Counted from the first letter of the stretch, positions 17,860-26,581 are shown. The stretch: DNA of 64,000 nt from Streptomyces sp. Act143 (GCF_003143935.1 NZ_QFRX01000001.1:285129-349128), one strand, 5' to 3'. Notes: generated from the sequence alone by a model not told the origin. A program made the numbers and translations.

Positions 17860-18275
17860 CTCGCCACCTGCCTCGCGGACGCCCTCCGCCCGGTGCGGGC
17901 GGGCCGGCGGCGGGCCTCCGCGGCCAGCAGCAGGCGTAGTTGGGGCGGCGGGTGTTCGATGCGTACGTGTCCGCCCCTGCGATGCCAGCCGTCCAGTGCG
18001 GACAGCAGGGCGCCGTCGGCGAACTTCAGACGGTGACAGTCCAGGATCAGCGTGCGGTAGCCGTGGACGGCGGCGGTGACCAGCAGGGTGCGCAGCGGGC
18101 GGCTGCTGAAGTGGTCGGCCTCTCCGGCCAGGGCCACATGCAGGGTGTGGGCGCCGGAGGTGGTGCAGGAGAGTGTGAGTATGTGGCCGGGCGCGGCGTC
18201 CGCGCCCTGTTCGGTGGGGGCCACGGCCTTCCCAGCCGGGGCGGTCAGTATCGGAGGGGTCGACGTGCTGTTCAT
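17856..18275 (-). CDS. STAS-domain protein (anti-sigma factor antagonist-like)
   Basis: About 139 residues from ATG 18275 (an ATG at 18311 is also in frame; neither has a strong RBS). The STAS fold is seen in TLHVALAGEADHFSSRPLRT and RTLILDCHRLKFADGALLSA. At the usual phosphorylation site (DS in active antagonists) it has D87-G88, so the phosphoacceptor Ser is replaced by Gly. That would make it insensitive to an RsbW-type kinase, either constitutively active or with a structural role. It is coupled to the small membrane protein at 17859. Confidence 0.72.
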   Translation of the reverse strand: MNSTSTPPILTAPAGKAVAPTEQGADAAPGHILTLSCTTSGAHTLHVALAGEADHFSSRPLRTLLVTAAVHGYRTLILDCHRLKFADGALLSALDGWHRRGGHVRIEHPPPQLRLLLAAEARRRPARTGRRASARQVAR

Positions 18276-18480
18276 GCCCGTACCAACGCGTGCGGCCCCC
18301 CTCGCGGACATGGCCCGCGACCGTTGTTCACCCCTTCACGGGGTGGATGTCCCCGCACCGGAGGAACATCCTCACCCGCTCGGGTACAACCCGCGCCGGC
18401 TGCGTCACAAGACGGCCCGTGCGGAAGGGGGATGCCGGTCCAGCTTCTCGGCCGGCCTCGCCTTCGGGCCGAAGGGGTGG

Positions 18481-18905
18481 TGACCGAGGTGTTCGGCGTG
18501 CCGAGGGCCATCTCGACCTCGCCCGGTCCGAGAACGCGCGGGAGAGTGCGGGGCGTGCGTAGAAGTGGCTCGCCGCGATGGCCGCTGCGGCGGCGGTTGG
18601 CCAGGTCCGTCGGCACCGGGTTGCGATCAATAGCCAGGTCGTCGCGGGGCATCAGATAGCCGAACAACTTGGAGCCGCTGGCGAGCCGGCGCTTGATGGT
18701 CCGAGCCGACAGACCCGCCTCACCGTCGCACCACCGAGAAGAGGACCTTCAGCTCATAGGCGGCGGCCAGCAGGGTGTTCGGCCGACAGCGTGCCGCCAC
18801 GGCCTCGAAGTAGTCGTCGACCAGGGCGTGCCCGAGCGATGCCGCGCCGACTCCCGCGGCCGGACCCTGCCCGGGAGTTCGACTTCGGTGACAGACAAGA
18901 GATGC
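18481..18905 (-). pseudogene. Tyrosine recombinase/integrase relic
   Basis: On the minus strand LVDDYFEAVAARCRPNTLLA and YELKVLFSVVRR form the N-terminal SAM-like core-binding domain of a phage-type integrase. After a gap and frame change come LSARTIKRRLASGSKLFGYL, AIDRNPVPTDLANRRR and LLRTPRTLPRVLGPGEVEMA. About 30 residues seem deleted between the two parts, and the catalytic domain (R..H..R..Y) is absent. It marks an old integration event. Confidence 0.65.
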
Positions 18906-19118
18906 CTCGCCGCTCACCACGCTTGGCCGCTCTCCGTCTGGAGTAGGGCGCCTGAATGGTCACCAACGGTGTTCTGATGAACCGCCACTCCCCCACCCCG
19001 ACAGGCAGGACGCCGCCGTCTTCGGCCGGCAGCCTCTGGCGCTGCGACCGGGCGCGATCGGACCAGATCGAACACGTACGATCAGCCGGTTCCCGCCTGT
19101 CCAAGGAGTTTTTGCCCG

Positions 19119-19790
19119 ATGACCATCATTCCGCCACCCCGTCCGGTTGCCGGCCTGCTGCCCGTGCAGCAGCTCACCCGTCTTGAAGACGGCGAGCGGC
19201 TGCACAGCCTGCTGTGGAAGGCGGGCGACGGCTGGCGGATGGTCAGCAGCGCCGTTCTCGGCGGTGGTATCGGGGAACGTTCCTGGGTCCTCAACGCCCA
19301 GGTGCCCCACGGCTACCGACGTACCGACCCACACCGTCACCTCGCCGAGCTGGCCTGTGAAGCCGGCGTCTGCGGGCCGGGGGTCGGGCTGATGACCGCC
19401 GCCGATGTCCGGGCGTTCGGTCACGCCTGCGACGGCGGGGTGGAGGCCGTCGCCACCGTGGGGCTGGGAGTCCGCGGCTGGGCTGCCGCCCCAGAGGACA
19501 CCGTCTTGGCAGCGGCACCCGGCACGATCAACGTCGTGGTGGCGCTGCCGGTGGTTCTGACCGACGCGGCGCTGGTCAACGCGGTGGCCACGGCCACCGA
19601 AGCGAAGGTGCAGGCCCTGCTCGATGCGGGCTACGACTGCTCCGGCACTCCCACCGATGCGGTGTGTATCGCCGCCCGCACCCCGGGCACCGACGACGAG
19701 GCCGTCCCCTTCGCCGGGCCTCGTTCCCTGTGGGGCGGGCGTGTGGCCCGCGCCGTCCACCGAGCCGTACGCACTGCAGCCCAGCCGTGA
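19119..19790 (+). CDS. cbiZ: Adenosylcobinamide amidohydrolase (CbiZ family)
   Basis: 223 residues, ATG preceded by AAGGAG. CbiZ motifs include WRMVSSAVLGGGIGERSWVL at the start of the domain, VGLMTAADVRAF, GVEAVATVGLGVRGWAA, PGTINVVVALPVVLTDAALV and the end YDCSGTPTDAVCIA. CbiZ removes the aminopropanol tail of adenosylcobinamide to give adenosylcobyric acid in cobamide salvage. No other cobalamin genes are adjacent and no cobalamin riboswitch was recognised upstream, but a B12-binding protein gene lies 3 kb further on. Assignment from motifs is strong. Confidence 0.85.
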   Translation: MTIIPPPRPVAGLLPVQQLTRLEDGERLHSLLWKAGDGWRMVSSAVLGGGIGERSWVLNAQVPHGYRRTDPHRHLAELACEAGVCGPGVGLMTAADVRAFGHACDGGVEAVATVGLGVRGWAAAPEDTVLAAAPGTINVVVALPVVLTDAALVNAVATATEAKVQALLDAGYDCSGTPTDAVCIAARTPGTDDEAVPFAGPRSLWGGRVARAVHRAVRTAAQP

Positions 19791-20036
19791 GGTGACACAT
19801 CAGCTCGGCGAGTTCCTGGCGTGCCGAGCGCCATGGTCTCCCGATCGATCGTGGGCCGTGCCGTGCCGTGCGGTGCCCGGCGGCCCGCGTCGTGACAGGC
19901 CGGGCGCGGGTCTCGTTACGGCGCGCACGGCCAGGTGAGCTGTCTGTCTGCCGATCCGCTCCAAGACGTACCAGCCATACAGCTCCCGGTCCCTTCGACC
20001 GGGCTCGGCCGCTGCGGCTGCGCGTTGAGTCCGGCG

Positions 20037-20360
20037 TCAGCTTGCTGGACTGGCGAGACGCGCCAGGACGATGCCCCCGACGATCAGGGCCAGTGCGGAT
20101 ATGCGCAAGAGAGTGACGGGGTCGCGGTTGATGATGATCCCGAGCGTGATGGCGCCGAGAGCGCCGATGCCGGTGAAGACGGCATAGGCGGTCCCCACCG
20201 GAATGGTTCGCATGGCGAGGGTGAGCAGGTAGACCGCGCCGGCGGCCAGCAGGAAACACAGCGCGGTGGGGAACGGGCGGGTGAAGTTCTGCGTGGGCTT
20301 GATGCTCTGGGACCAGCCGATCTCCACCGCTCCGGCGAGGGCGAGGAAGACCCAGTTCAT
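20037..20360 (-). CDS. SMR-family efflux protein (SugE/Gdx-like)
   Basis: 107 residues with four membrane helices and the essential membrane glutamate at residue 13 (ALAGAVEIGW). The motif VGTAYAVFTGIGALGAITLG is that of the SugE/Gdx guanidinium-exporter subgroup rather than EmrE. It would form a small dimeric proton-coupled exporter. Its ATG overlaps the stop of the azoreductase gene by four bases, so the two are translated together under the TetR-type regulator at 21121. Confidence 0.88.
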   Translation of the reverse strand: MNWVFLALAGAVEIGWSQSIKPTQNFTRPFPTALCFLLAAGAVYLLTLAMRTIPVGTAYAVFTGIGALGAITLGIIINRDPVTLLRISALALIVGGIVLARLASPAS

Positions 20361-21016
20361 ACGGCCACCTTCGAGGCGAGATCGCCACCGAGGTCGCGCG
20401 CCTGTTTCAAAGCCTCACTGAAGGAGGCTTCTTGACGGTCCCTCAGGTCGGCCAGCAGCGGATCGACCACGGAATTCGTCAGTTCGGCGTGCAGGAAGCG
20501 GACGTCGGTGATGGCGAAGTGACCGGCAGCGAAGTCCTGCAGATAGCGCGCCTGGTGATCGAGTGCGGCCTTGGGGGCGCCGGGGAGATAGGAGCCGCCG
20601 CGGGCGCCGGCCACAACGATGGTCCGTCCGGTCAGCGACATGCGGGGGAAGGTGACCTGGTCGATCCATGCCTTCAGGGAGGCCGGGACGCCGTAGTTGT
20701 ACATCGGGGTTGCGATGAGGACGACGTCCGCTGCGACGAGTTCGCCGAGGAGCGGCTGGACGATCTGCCAGGCGGCGACCTGGTCGGGGGTGCGCGCGCC
20801 TTCGGCAAGCCGGTCGAGGGCGGTGATCTGGTCGGCGAGGAGGTTGTCGCATATGCCGGTCCAAGCCTCGGTGATCTGGGGCACCGGGTCGGCGGCGAGG
20901 TCCCGGTGGGTGACCGTTCCGCCGGCCTCGCGCCACGCGTCGGCGAATGCGCCGCCGATCTCGCGGGAGAAGGAGCGTCGCCGGGCGCTGGCGTCGAGAT
21001 GGAGCAGGTGAGGCAT
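20357..21016 (-). CDS. FMN-dependent NADH-azoreductase/NAD(P)H quinone reductase family
   Basis: 219 residues from ATG 21016 (GGAAGGG upstream). Flavodoxin-like fold: MPHLLHLDASARRRSFSREI, the FMN phosphate loop in the first strand, ADVVLIATPMYNYGVPASLK (the P-x-Y-N-Y-G/P FMN-binding motif of AzoR) and GRTIVVAGARGGSYLPGAPK. Such enzymes reduce azo or quinone compounds by two electrons with NADH and protect against electrophiles. First gene of an operon with the SMR exporter; regulated by the divergent TetR. Confidence 0.88.
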   Translation of the reverse strand: MPHLLHLDASARRRSFSREIGGAFADAWREAGGTVTHRDLAADPVPQITEAWTGICDNLLADQITALDRLAEGARTPDQVAAWQIVQPLLGELVAADVVLIATPMYNYGVPASLKAWIDQVTFPRMSLTGRTIVVAGARGGSYLPGAPKAALDHQARYLQDFAAGHFAITDVRFLHAELTNSVVDPLLADLRDRQEASFSEALKQARDLGGDLASKVAV

Positions 21017-21040
21017 GGTGAACCCTTCCATCGGAATCCG

Positions 21041-21105
21041 TAAGTGGACGTGCCGTCCACTTAGGTCAGACCCTAGCAGTAAGCGGACCATGCGTCCACT
21101 TACTG
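21041..21105. promoter_or_regulatory. Two TetR operators in the divergent promoter
   Basis: Site 1 (21041-21063) is TAAGTGGACG-TGC-CGTCCACTTA, a perfect palindrome. Site 2 (21077-21105) has 13-base arms, CAGTAAGCGGACC and CGTCCACTTACTG, with two mismatches. They are 36 bases centre to centre and lie 24 and 15 bases from the two start codons. This supports repression of both the azoreductase/SMR operon and the TetR gene itself. Confidence 0.82.
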
Positions 21106-21120
21106 CGGTAGACTGTCGGC

Positions 21121-21732
21121 ATGGATGAGCCGAGCAGTCTCCTGGACCTGACGGCGGGGCTCTCGGCCGGCAAGCAGGAGCGGGCCGATGCCGCGCGGAA
21201 CCGGACGCGTGTCCTCAACGCCGCCGCACGTCTGTTCGCCGAGCACGGCCCCGGCGGCGTGAGCATGCAGGACATCGCGCGAGCCGCCGGCGTCGGCAAG
21301 GGCACCCTCTACCGGCGCTACCCCGACATCGCCTCGATCGCGGTCGCACTCCTGGACGATCACGAGCGGACACTGCAGGAGAAGCTGCTGCGCGGGGAGC
21401 CGCCCCTGGGCCCCGGTGCCCCGCCGGGCGAGCGGCTGGCGGCGTTCTACGAAGCCATGGCCGAACTCCTCGACCAGCACACCCACCTGGTGCTGGGCAC
21501 GGAGACAGGACGCTCACGGTTCGCGACAGGCGCCTACGGGTTCTGGCGCACTCACGTCGCAGCACTGCTGCGCGAGGCGGGGACAGAAGACCGGGAGGCG
21601 ATGGTCGACCTCCTGCTCGCACCTCTCGCACCCGAGGTCTTCCAGTTCCAGCGGGACCAGCTCGGACTCGATGTCCGACAGATCGCCCGCGCACTCACCG
21701 CCCTGGCACGCAGCGTCGTCCCGAACGCCTGA
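21121..21732 (+). CDS. TetR-family transcriptional regulator
   Basis: 203 residues. N-terminal HTH: RVLNAAARLFAEHGPGGVSM, then ARAAGVGKGTLYRRYPDIAS (recognition helix with TLYRRY). The C-terminal two-thirds is the variable ligand-binding domain. It is divergent from the azoreductase/SMR operon, and the short promoter between them holds two related palindromes, so it is almost certainly their repressor. The likely inducer is a compound reduced by the azoreductase or exported by the SMR protein. Confidence 0.92.
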   Translation: MDEPSSLLDLTAGLSAGKQERADAARNRTRVLNAAARLFAEHGPGGVSMQDIARAAGVGKGTLYRRYPDIASIAVALLDDHERTLQEKLLRGEPPLGPGAPPGERLAAFYEAMAELLDQHTHLVLGTETGRSRFATGAYGFWRTHVAALLREAGTEDREAMVDLLLAPLAPEVFQFQRDQLGLDVRQIARALTALARSVVPNA

Positions 21733-21855
21733 CCTTCCTCACCCAAGTCGCTGTCACCGCAGGGCCTTTCCTCACACAAGGTTCATCGCACGATCGCGGC
21801 CGCGGTCACCGCCTGCGGGGGGGGCGCCGTCGTTCCGGGTGCGGTCCCAAGGGCC

Positions 21856-22030
21856 GGGAAACCAGGCGCAGCCTGTGGGAGGAGATCGTGCCGCTCGGCT
21901 ACAGGGGCAGCTACCAGCGCGTCCGCGCCAATCTGCAACCCACTGTCCCGAGCTCGATGCCCTCGCCCGGCACGACCGGTCCTTCGCGGTCATACTCACC
22001 CCGCGCCAAGGCGAGCACCTGCCGGCCTGA
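21856..22030 (+). pseudogene. ISL3-type transposase fragment
   Basis: SLWEEIVPLGYRGSYQRVRA matches the helix-turn-helix linker region of ISL3-family transposases (W.EI...GY.GSY..VR.yL). A nearby frame then gives PELDALARHDRSFAVILTPR, also typical of that family. The frameshift and missing ends make it dead. The following 420 bases (to 22449) hold nothing I recognise. Confidence 0.55.
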
Positions 22031-22449
22031 CTCGGCGCCGCCCGGCAGGCACGGTCGAGCTCGTCGAAGGAGAAGAAGCGGTCGCCGCAGCCGCGCTGCT
22101 TGCGGCGCAACGCCCTGGCGGCGGTCCAAGCGGTGGCGAGCCAACCTCAACCGACTTCGCGCAGTCCTTGCTCCGCCATCACCGTCCATCCCGCTGTGCG
22201 ATATCGGGCAATGACAGAGCGTCACCCGCCACAAACCTTCAGCCGGAACCGCTACCCGAGAACAAGGCCGAGGTGCGGTGGACTGCGCGGTGGCGTCCGT
22301 CGAGCGTTCGCACAGGACATCGAGGAGTTCGGCGATGCCGCCGGCGTTCTGGGCGTCTGGGAGCAGGTCCTGCTGGTGGTGGCTTCGGACGCGGGCACAA
22401 CTGCTCCTGTGCGGCTGAGTGCTGTGCCGGATGGCCGGGCGGGGCCGGC

Positions 22450-22881
22450 TCAGGTGGTGGTGTCCGGTCCGGTCGGGCGGCCCGCTCCTGCTGTTCTCGT
22501 CGTCGTGGGGGGTTCTGCCGCGTCCCGGTGTGTGACTGCGGCACCGGTGGGGGGCGTTGCCGTGAAGTAGTCGAGCGTGCCGGTGATGTTGAGGAGCCGG
22601 TCGAGCTGCGCAGGCCGGTCGTCCAGATGCAGACGTACCTGTGCCGCGGTGGCGCGGCGGCCGATCATCAACAGAATCGACAGCCCCATGGAGTCGACGA
22701 TGCCGATTCCCGCACAGTGCAGGTGCAGGTCTTTGAGACCAGGCCGGCCCGAAAGCTGGGCGGTGGCCTTCTCCAGAAGGAGGTCGGCGGTGTCGTAGTC
22801 GATGTCTCCGGTGATTTCTATGCGGACCGTGTGCTTGGTGTCGACGGTGGTCAGGTGGAGTGCGGGAGGCAAGATGGTCAT
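22450..22881 (-). CDS. STAS-domain anti-sigma factor antagonist
   Basis: 143 residues. STAS core: TVRIEITGDIDYDTADLLLE and LHLHCAGIGIVDSMGLSILL, with the phosphoacceptor Ser at residue 64 (DSMG). The last 40 residues are Thr/Pro-rich and probably disordered. The ATG (22881) overlaps the stop of the B12-binding gene (ATGA), and that gene overlaps the phosphatase gene, so the three are one translation unit. In partner-switching, the unphosphorylated STAS protein sequesters an anti-sigma kinase; here the upstream phosphatase would keep it unphosphorylated. Confidence 0.85.
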   Translation of the reverse strand: MTILPPALHLTTVDTKHTVRIEITGDIDYDTADLLLEKATAQLSGRPGLKDLHLHCAGIGIVDSMGLSILLMIGRRATAAQVRLHLDDRPAQLDRLLNITGTLDYFTATPPTGAAVTHRDAAEPPTTTRTAGAGRPTGPDTTT

Positions 22882-23969
22882 GCGAGCGTTCCGGCTGCGG
22901 TGTGGTCGGTGGTGAGGGCTTCGATGCCGCGCTTGAGTACGCGCGATGCCCGGGGGAAGTCTTTGAGCTCGCGGGCGAAGAGGTTCAGGGCCGGCGGCAG
23001 GGACTGCGCGGGCACTTTCCTGGCCCGCAGAATCCGAGCGGTCCAGGTGATGAACCGGGTGAAGAGGTCTTCGTCGCCGAGGTAGAGGGCGGCGGCGAGG
23101 AACTCCACGATACGAGCGAGGTCTTCCGCCGTGCGCTCGCGCTGCATGTCGTCGTAGGCGTGCATGGCTGGCAACGCGTCCTGGAGGGCGAGGAAGACGG
23201 TCCGCACCAGGGAGTCGCTGTTGCGAGCGACCAACGTGTATTCCTGGTCGGCCAGGTGTGGCAGGTCGTCCAGCTCCTGGTGGTCGGTCTGCGGGCGCGG
23301 CAGCGGGCCCTCGGCGAGCCGGTCGGCGGCCGCACGCGCGTCCGGAGCCCACGCCTGGGCGCCGAGCAACTGTGCGTAGCGGCCGTCGGATCCGAACGCG
23401 GCGCCGCCGACCAGGACCGGGACTCCGATGGCCTGGCACGCGGTGATTGCCGCATGAGCGGCGGGAAGCCTGGTGGGAATCGAGCTGGACAGGGCCACCG
23501 CGTCGGCCTTCGTGGTGTGCAGGTGGGAGATGAGGTGCGGTGCGGGTACCTGCGCTCCGAGGTAGTCGACCTGCCAGCCGCGCAGCCTCAGCACCTCGGC
23601 CAGCAGCCGCGCGGGCAGCGCGTGCCATTCACCGTCCACGCACGCCACCGTGATCCGACCTCGGCTGGGCGTCGGGCGGGCGGTGGGGTGCAGGGCGAGT
23701 GCGGTCACGGCGCGTTCGTTGATGGCCGTCGCGGCGTGTTCCTGCGCGACGCTGATGCGGTTCGCGGCCCATTCCTCGCCGACTCTGACCTGGACCGTCG
23801 CGATCACGTCCAGGAGGACGGTCTCGGGGTCCAGGCCCTCGTCCAGGGCGCGCAGGACGACGTCGGTGGCGGTGTGCTCATCTCCGGCCGCCACGGCGTT
23901 CCACAGTCGGCCGGCTATCTCGCGGGTGTGGGTGGGTGCGGCAAAGGCGGGCGAAGTGCTGGTGCTCAT
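22878..23969 (-). CDS. Cobalamin-binding photoreceptor-like protein
   Basis: 363 residues. Residues 15-95 are the four-helix cap: W67-x9-E77-H78 reproduces the W-x9-EH motif of adenosylcobalamin photoreceptors such as CarH. Residues 105-225 are the Rossmann-type B12 domain, with H116 in CVDGEWHALP as the likely lower axial ligand (the usual E/DxHxxG with the Gly changed to Pro), then LSSSIPTRL and VLVGGAAFGSDG for the nucleotide tail. Residues 240-363 are an uncharacterised helical domain. There is no MerR-type DNA-binding domain, so output must be through protein partners. It is coupled to the phosphatase (overlap 23966-23969) and to the STAS gene (overlap 22878-22881). Confidence 0.85.
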   Translation of the reverse strand: MSTSTSPAFAAPTHTREIAGRLWNAVAAGDEHTATDVVLRALDEGLDPETVLLDVIATVQVRVGEEWAANRISVAQEHAATAINERAVTALALHPTARPTPSRGRITVACVDGEWHALPARLLAEVLRLRGWQVDYLGAQVPAPHLISHLHTTKADAVALSSSIPTRLPAAHAAITACQAIGVPVLVGGAAFGSDGRYAQLLGAQAWAPDARAAADRLAEGPLPRPQTDHQELDDLPHLADQEYTLVARNSDSLVRTVFLALQDALPAMHAYDDMQRERTAEDLARIVEFLAAALYLGDEDLFTRFITWTARILRARKVPAQSLPPALNLFARELKDFPRASRVLKRGIEALTTDHTAAGTLA

Positions 23970-25594
23970 GCGGTGTACCTGCCCCGGGTGTGGCCGTTCA
24001 CCGCGCTCAGATGGTGGGTGCGTGGTGCAGAGATCGCGACGACGGCCATGTCGTCGTGGCCGCGGTTGCCCAGCCACTGCGAGGCGAGCATCTGGACATG
24101 TTCCACGATGCCCTCCGCCGGCATACCGGCGCACTCGGCCAGGGCGCGCTGAAGGCGTTCTTCACCGAAGAGGGCGTCGCCGAGCGGGCCGCCCCTGGCA
24201 TCGGTGATTCCGTCGGTGTACAGGATGCAGGACTCCCCAGGGGCGAGGGTGACGGTCGTGGTGCGGGCCCTGATGTCTGGCAGGGCCCCGATCAGGGTGC
24301 CGCGGGTGTCGGCTTCCTCAACCGTTCCGTTCGAGCGGATGATCAGAGGATGCGGATGGCCCGCGCTGGTCAGCCGCACACGCACCCCGTTGTCCTGGCG
24401 GGCTGCGGAAGCCAGGACCAGAGTCGCGAACCGGGTGTGATGCGAGTTGAGCAGTGCGGTGTTCAGCAGATTGAGCATCCGCTGGTGATCGTCGGCCAGG
24501 GGCAGCAGGGCGTGCAGCGTGTTGCGGATCTTGCCCGTGAGAACGGCGGCTTCCAGACCCTTGCCGCACACATCGCCCAGCGCCACCAGCGACGGCTCCC
24601 CCTCGCCGGCGCCGGGGTGGACATCGTAGAAGTCCCCGCCGACCCGCTCGTGATCCGCCGACGGGCGGTAGCTGCCGGCGAAGTCCACACCGGAGATCTG
24701 GTGCAGCACGGGGGGCAGCAGATCCCGCATGAGGACCTCGGTGATGGCTGTTTGCTCCGCGTACAGGCGGGCAGCTGACATCGCCGCTCCGGCACGTGCG
24801 GCGAAAAGGCGGGCGAAGACCTCTTCCTCTTCAGTGAAGGCGGCTCTGCCCTCCTTGCGCAGCAGGACCAGCGCACCGGCCGGGACGCCGTGCCCGGGCA
24901 ACGGAGTGATCACTATCGCCCCGATGGGACCGAAGCCCTCGGGAATCATCCAGTGCGGCGCCGCGGAAGCGTCAATCCACCGGGACGGAACCGGCGGGAA
25001 CCCCCTCAGGGCCTCACCCAGACCGGGAACCTCGTCAGGATCGACCGCTTCCTGGGAGGCGGCGGGAGCGCCGCCGCGCAAGCAGGACACCACGGGCAAC
25101 CGGCGGCCGCGGGACGGTGCGATCACCAGGGCCGCGTCGGCAAGGTGATCGGACGCCATCTGCGCGGTCACGTCCATGCAGCGCCCCAGATTCAGCGAGG
25201 ACAGCAGGGCGCTGGACGCCGCCGCGAGGAACGCCGTCTGCTCCCGCTCCATACGCAGGGCTTCACGGGCCAGTTGGTGGTCAGTGTCGTCCACCAGCCA
25301 CCACGCCACCGTGCCGTCGTCCCGCACGCTGGAGTGCGCCTCGAAACGGCGTCCTTCGATCACGCCGGACGGTGGCAGCTCCGGCTCCTGCACGCCCCGC
25401 AGGCCGGTCAGGCACGTTGAGCGGTGGGCCGCGGCGAGCCAGGGTGGGACCACATCGGCAAGTTGCGCTCCGGGGCAGGCTGCGGGCAGCACGACCTGAG
25501 CGGCTTCGTTGTGCGTCGTGAGGATGCCCGCCGCGTCAGCGACCAGCACCGGGTAGGGGGCACTGCCCCATGGGAAGTCTGGCTCCGCGCCCAT
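23966..25594 (-). CDS. PAS-GAF-SpoIIE (PP2C) serine phosphatase
   Basis: About 542 residues from ATG 25594 (a TTG at 25615 would add seven; neither has a strong RBS). An N-terminal PAS-like region (PYPVLVADAAGILTTHNEAA) is followed by a GAF-type domain (about residues 120-280) and a complete PP2C domain: VGGDFYDVH, VALGDVCGKGLEAAVLTGKI, LTSAGHPHPLII, CILYTDGITDARGGPLG and RGHDDMAVVAI. The metal-binding Asp residues are all present. First gene of the three-gene coupled operon; the adjacent STAS protein is the expected substrate and the B12 protein the expected modulator. Confidence 0.87.
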   Translation of the reverse strand: MGAEPDFPWGSAPYPVLVADAAGILTTHNEAAQVVLPAACPGAQLADVVPPWLAAAHRSTCLTGLRGVQEPELPPSGVIEGRRFEAHSSVRDDGTVAWWLVDDTDHQLAREALRMEREQTAFLAAASSALLSSLNLGRCMDVTAQMASDHLADAALVIAPSRGRRLPVVSCLRGGAPAASQEAVDPDEVPGLGEALRGFPPVPSRWIDASAAPHWMIPEGFGPIGAIVITPLPGHGVPAGALVLLRKEGRAAFTEEEEVFARLFAARAGAAMSAARLYAEQTAITEVLMRDLLPPVLHQISGVDFAGSYRPSADHERVGGDFYDVHPGAGEGEPSLVALGDVCGKGLEAAVLTGKIRNTLHALLPLADDHQRMLNLLNTALLNSHHTRFATLVLASAARQDNGVRVRLTSAGHPHPLIIRSNGTVEEADTRGTLIGALPDIRARTTTVTLAPGESCILYTDGITDARGGPLGDALFGEERLQRALAECAGMPAEGIVEHVQMLASQWLGNRGHDDMAVVAISAPRTHHLSAVNGHTRGRYTA

Positions 25595-26384
25595 CTGCGC
25601 CTGAGTAGAAACCAAATATCGAGGACCCGCTGCGCGAGTCCCTCACCTCACCAACCCCGAAGAAATCATTGTCGTCAGGCAACGATCTCTCGCGAATGCC
25701 CGTCTGGCAAGTCGCTTCCCGCCAAGCCTCTCACCTACCCATACGTGAAGGTTCCGTGCACACAACTCCCCAGAGGCGCCACGCAATGGGGTTCAAGCCA
25801 CAGAAACAGCAGGGCACCCGCCGCCTGTCCGCCTCGATCTTCACAAGGATGCAGATCATGCGGCGAAGCGGAGGCGGCCTGCCGTCAGCGCGCCGCAGCC
25901 GCAACGGCCAGGAATTCACTCGTCGGCGTGAAACCGGGGCGCTTTCGCTCACACGGATCGGATCTGGTCGGCAAACAGCGCAAGCCCACTGCTCGCCAAC
26001 ACAACCCGGTCCAGGCTCAGGACGTGTCTCTCGTCGTGCAACACCAGTGCCTTGAGGGTGCGTACACCCTGTCAAGAGGCTGCCGTCGCGGCGCGCCTCG
26101 GCATCGCCCCGGCTGCTGAGGCGCCGCCAGTGCCTGAGGTGCTTCAGCAGCCACAACGGAGAGCTCATTGCCGCAGTTGGCTGCGCATCATGGATCTCGA
26201 ACCCCAAGGCCGCGCGCGCAGCGCCGACTTGGCCGTCCATCGGTCCGGTTGCGCATCTCACGCGTCGCACTCACGTCCAGCGGCACCTCCCCCACACCAC
26301 GCTCAAGACGAAGGTCTTCACCCCTGGTCTGACCCGTCGGAACTGCCGACACCCACCCCCGCTTCTGATCACGCCCCCGACACA
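25595..26384. other. Intergenic stretch, nothing recognised
   Basis: About 790 bases. The first part, next to the phosphatase gene, is relatively AT-rich (aaccaaatatcgagg) and probably holds its promoter. Longer frames on both strands have no family similarity. Confidence 0.4.
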
Positions 26385-26417
26385 GCGGCCGGTGCCCCGA
26401 ATGGGCGCACCGGCCGC
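26385..26417 (-). terminator. Strong hairpin downstream of the sugar ABC operon
   Basis: GCGGCCGGTGC (26385-26395) and GCACCGGCCGC (26407-26417) are perfect 11-base arms around an 11-base loop that can itself pair CCC with GGG. It lies about 165 bases beyond the stop of the last permease gene. No T tract follows on either strand. Confidence 0.55.
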
Positions 26418-26581
26418 CCTGTTAATGGCAGGGAGTGACCACCAGCAGACTTCGGGCCAACGTGTTCGTTGCGCGTGACGGCCTTCCGCCGGTTCATCGA
26501 GTGGACGGTGGCCGGGTGCGAGCCGGTGTTCGTCGTCGCCGACGTGATCCCCAGCGCCGACTACGCCCCGCGCAGCGGTGA

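Noticed and set aside
18921..19118. Cobalamin riboswitch upstream of cbiZ
   Set aside because: Looked for the B12-box and pairing stems; none seen in the 200-base leader.
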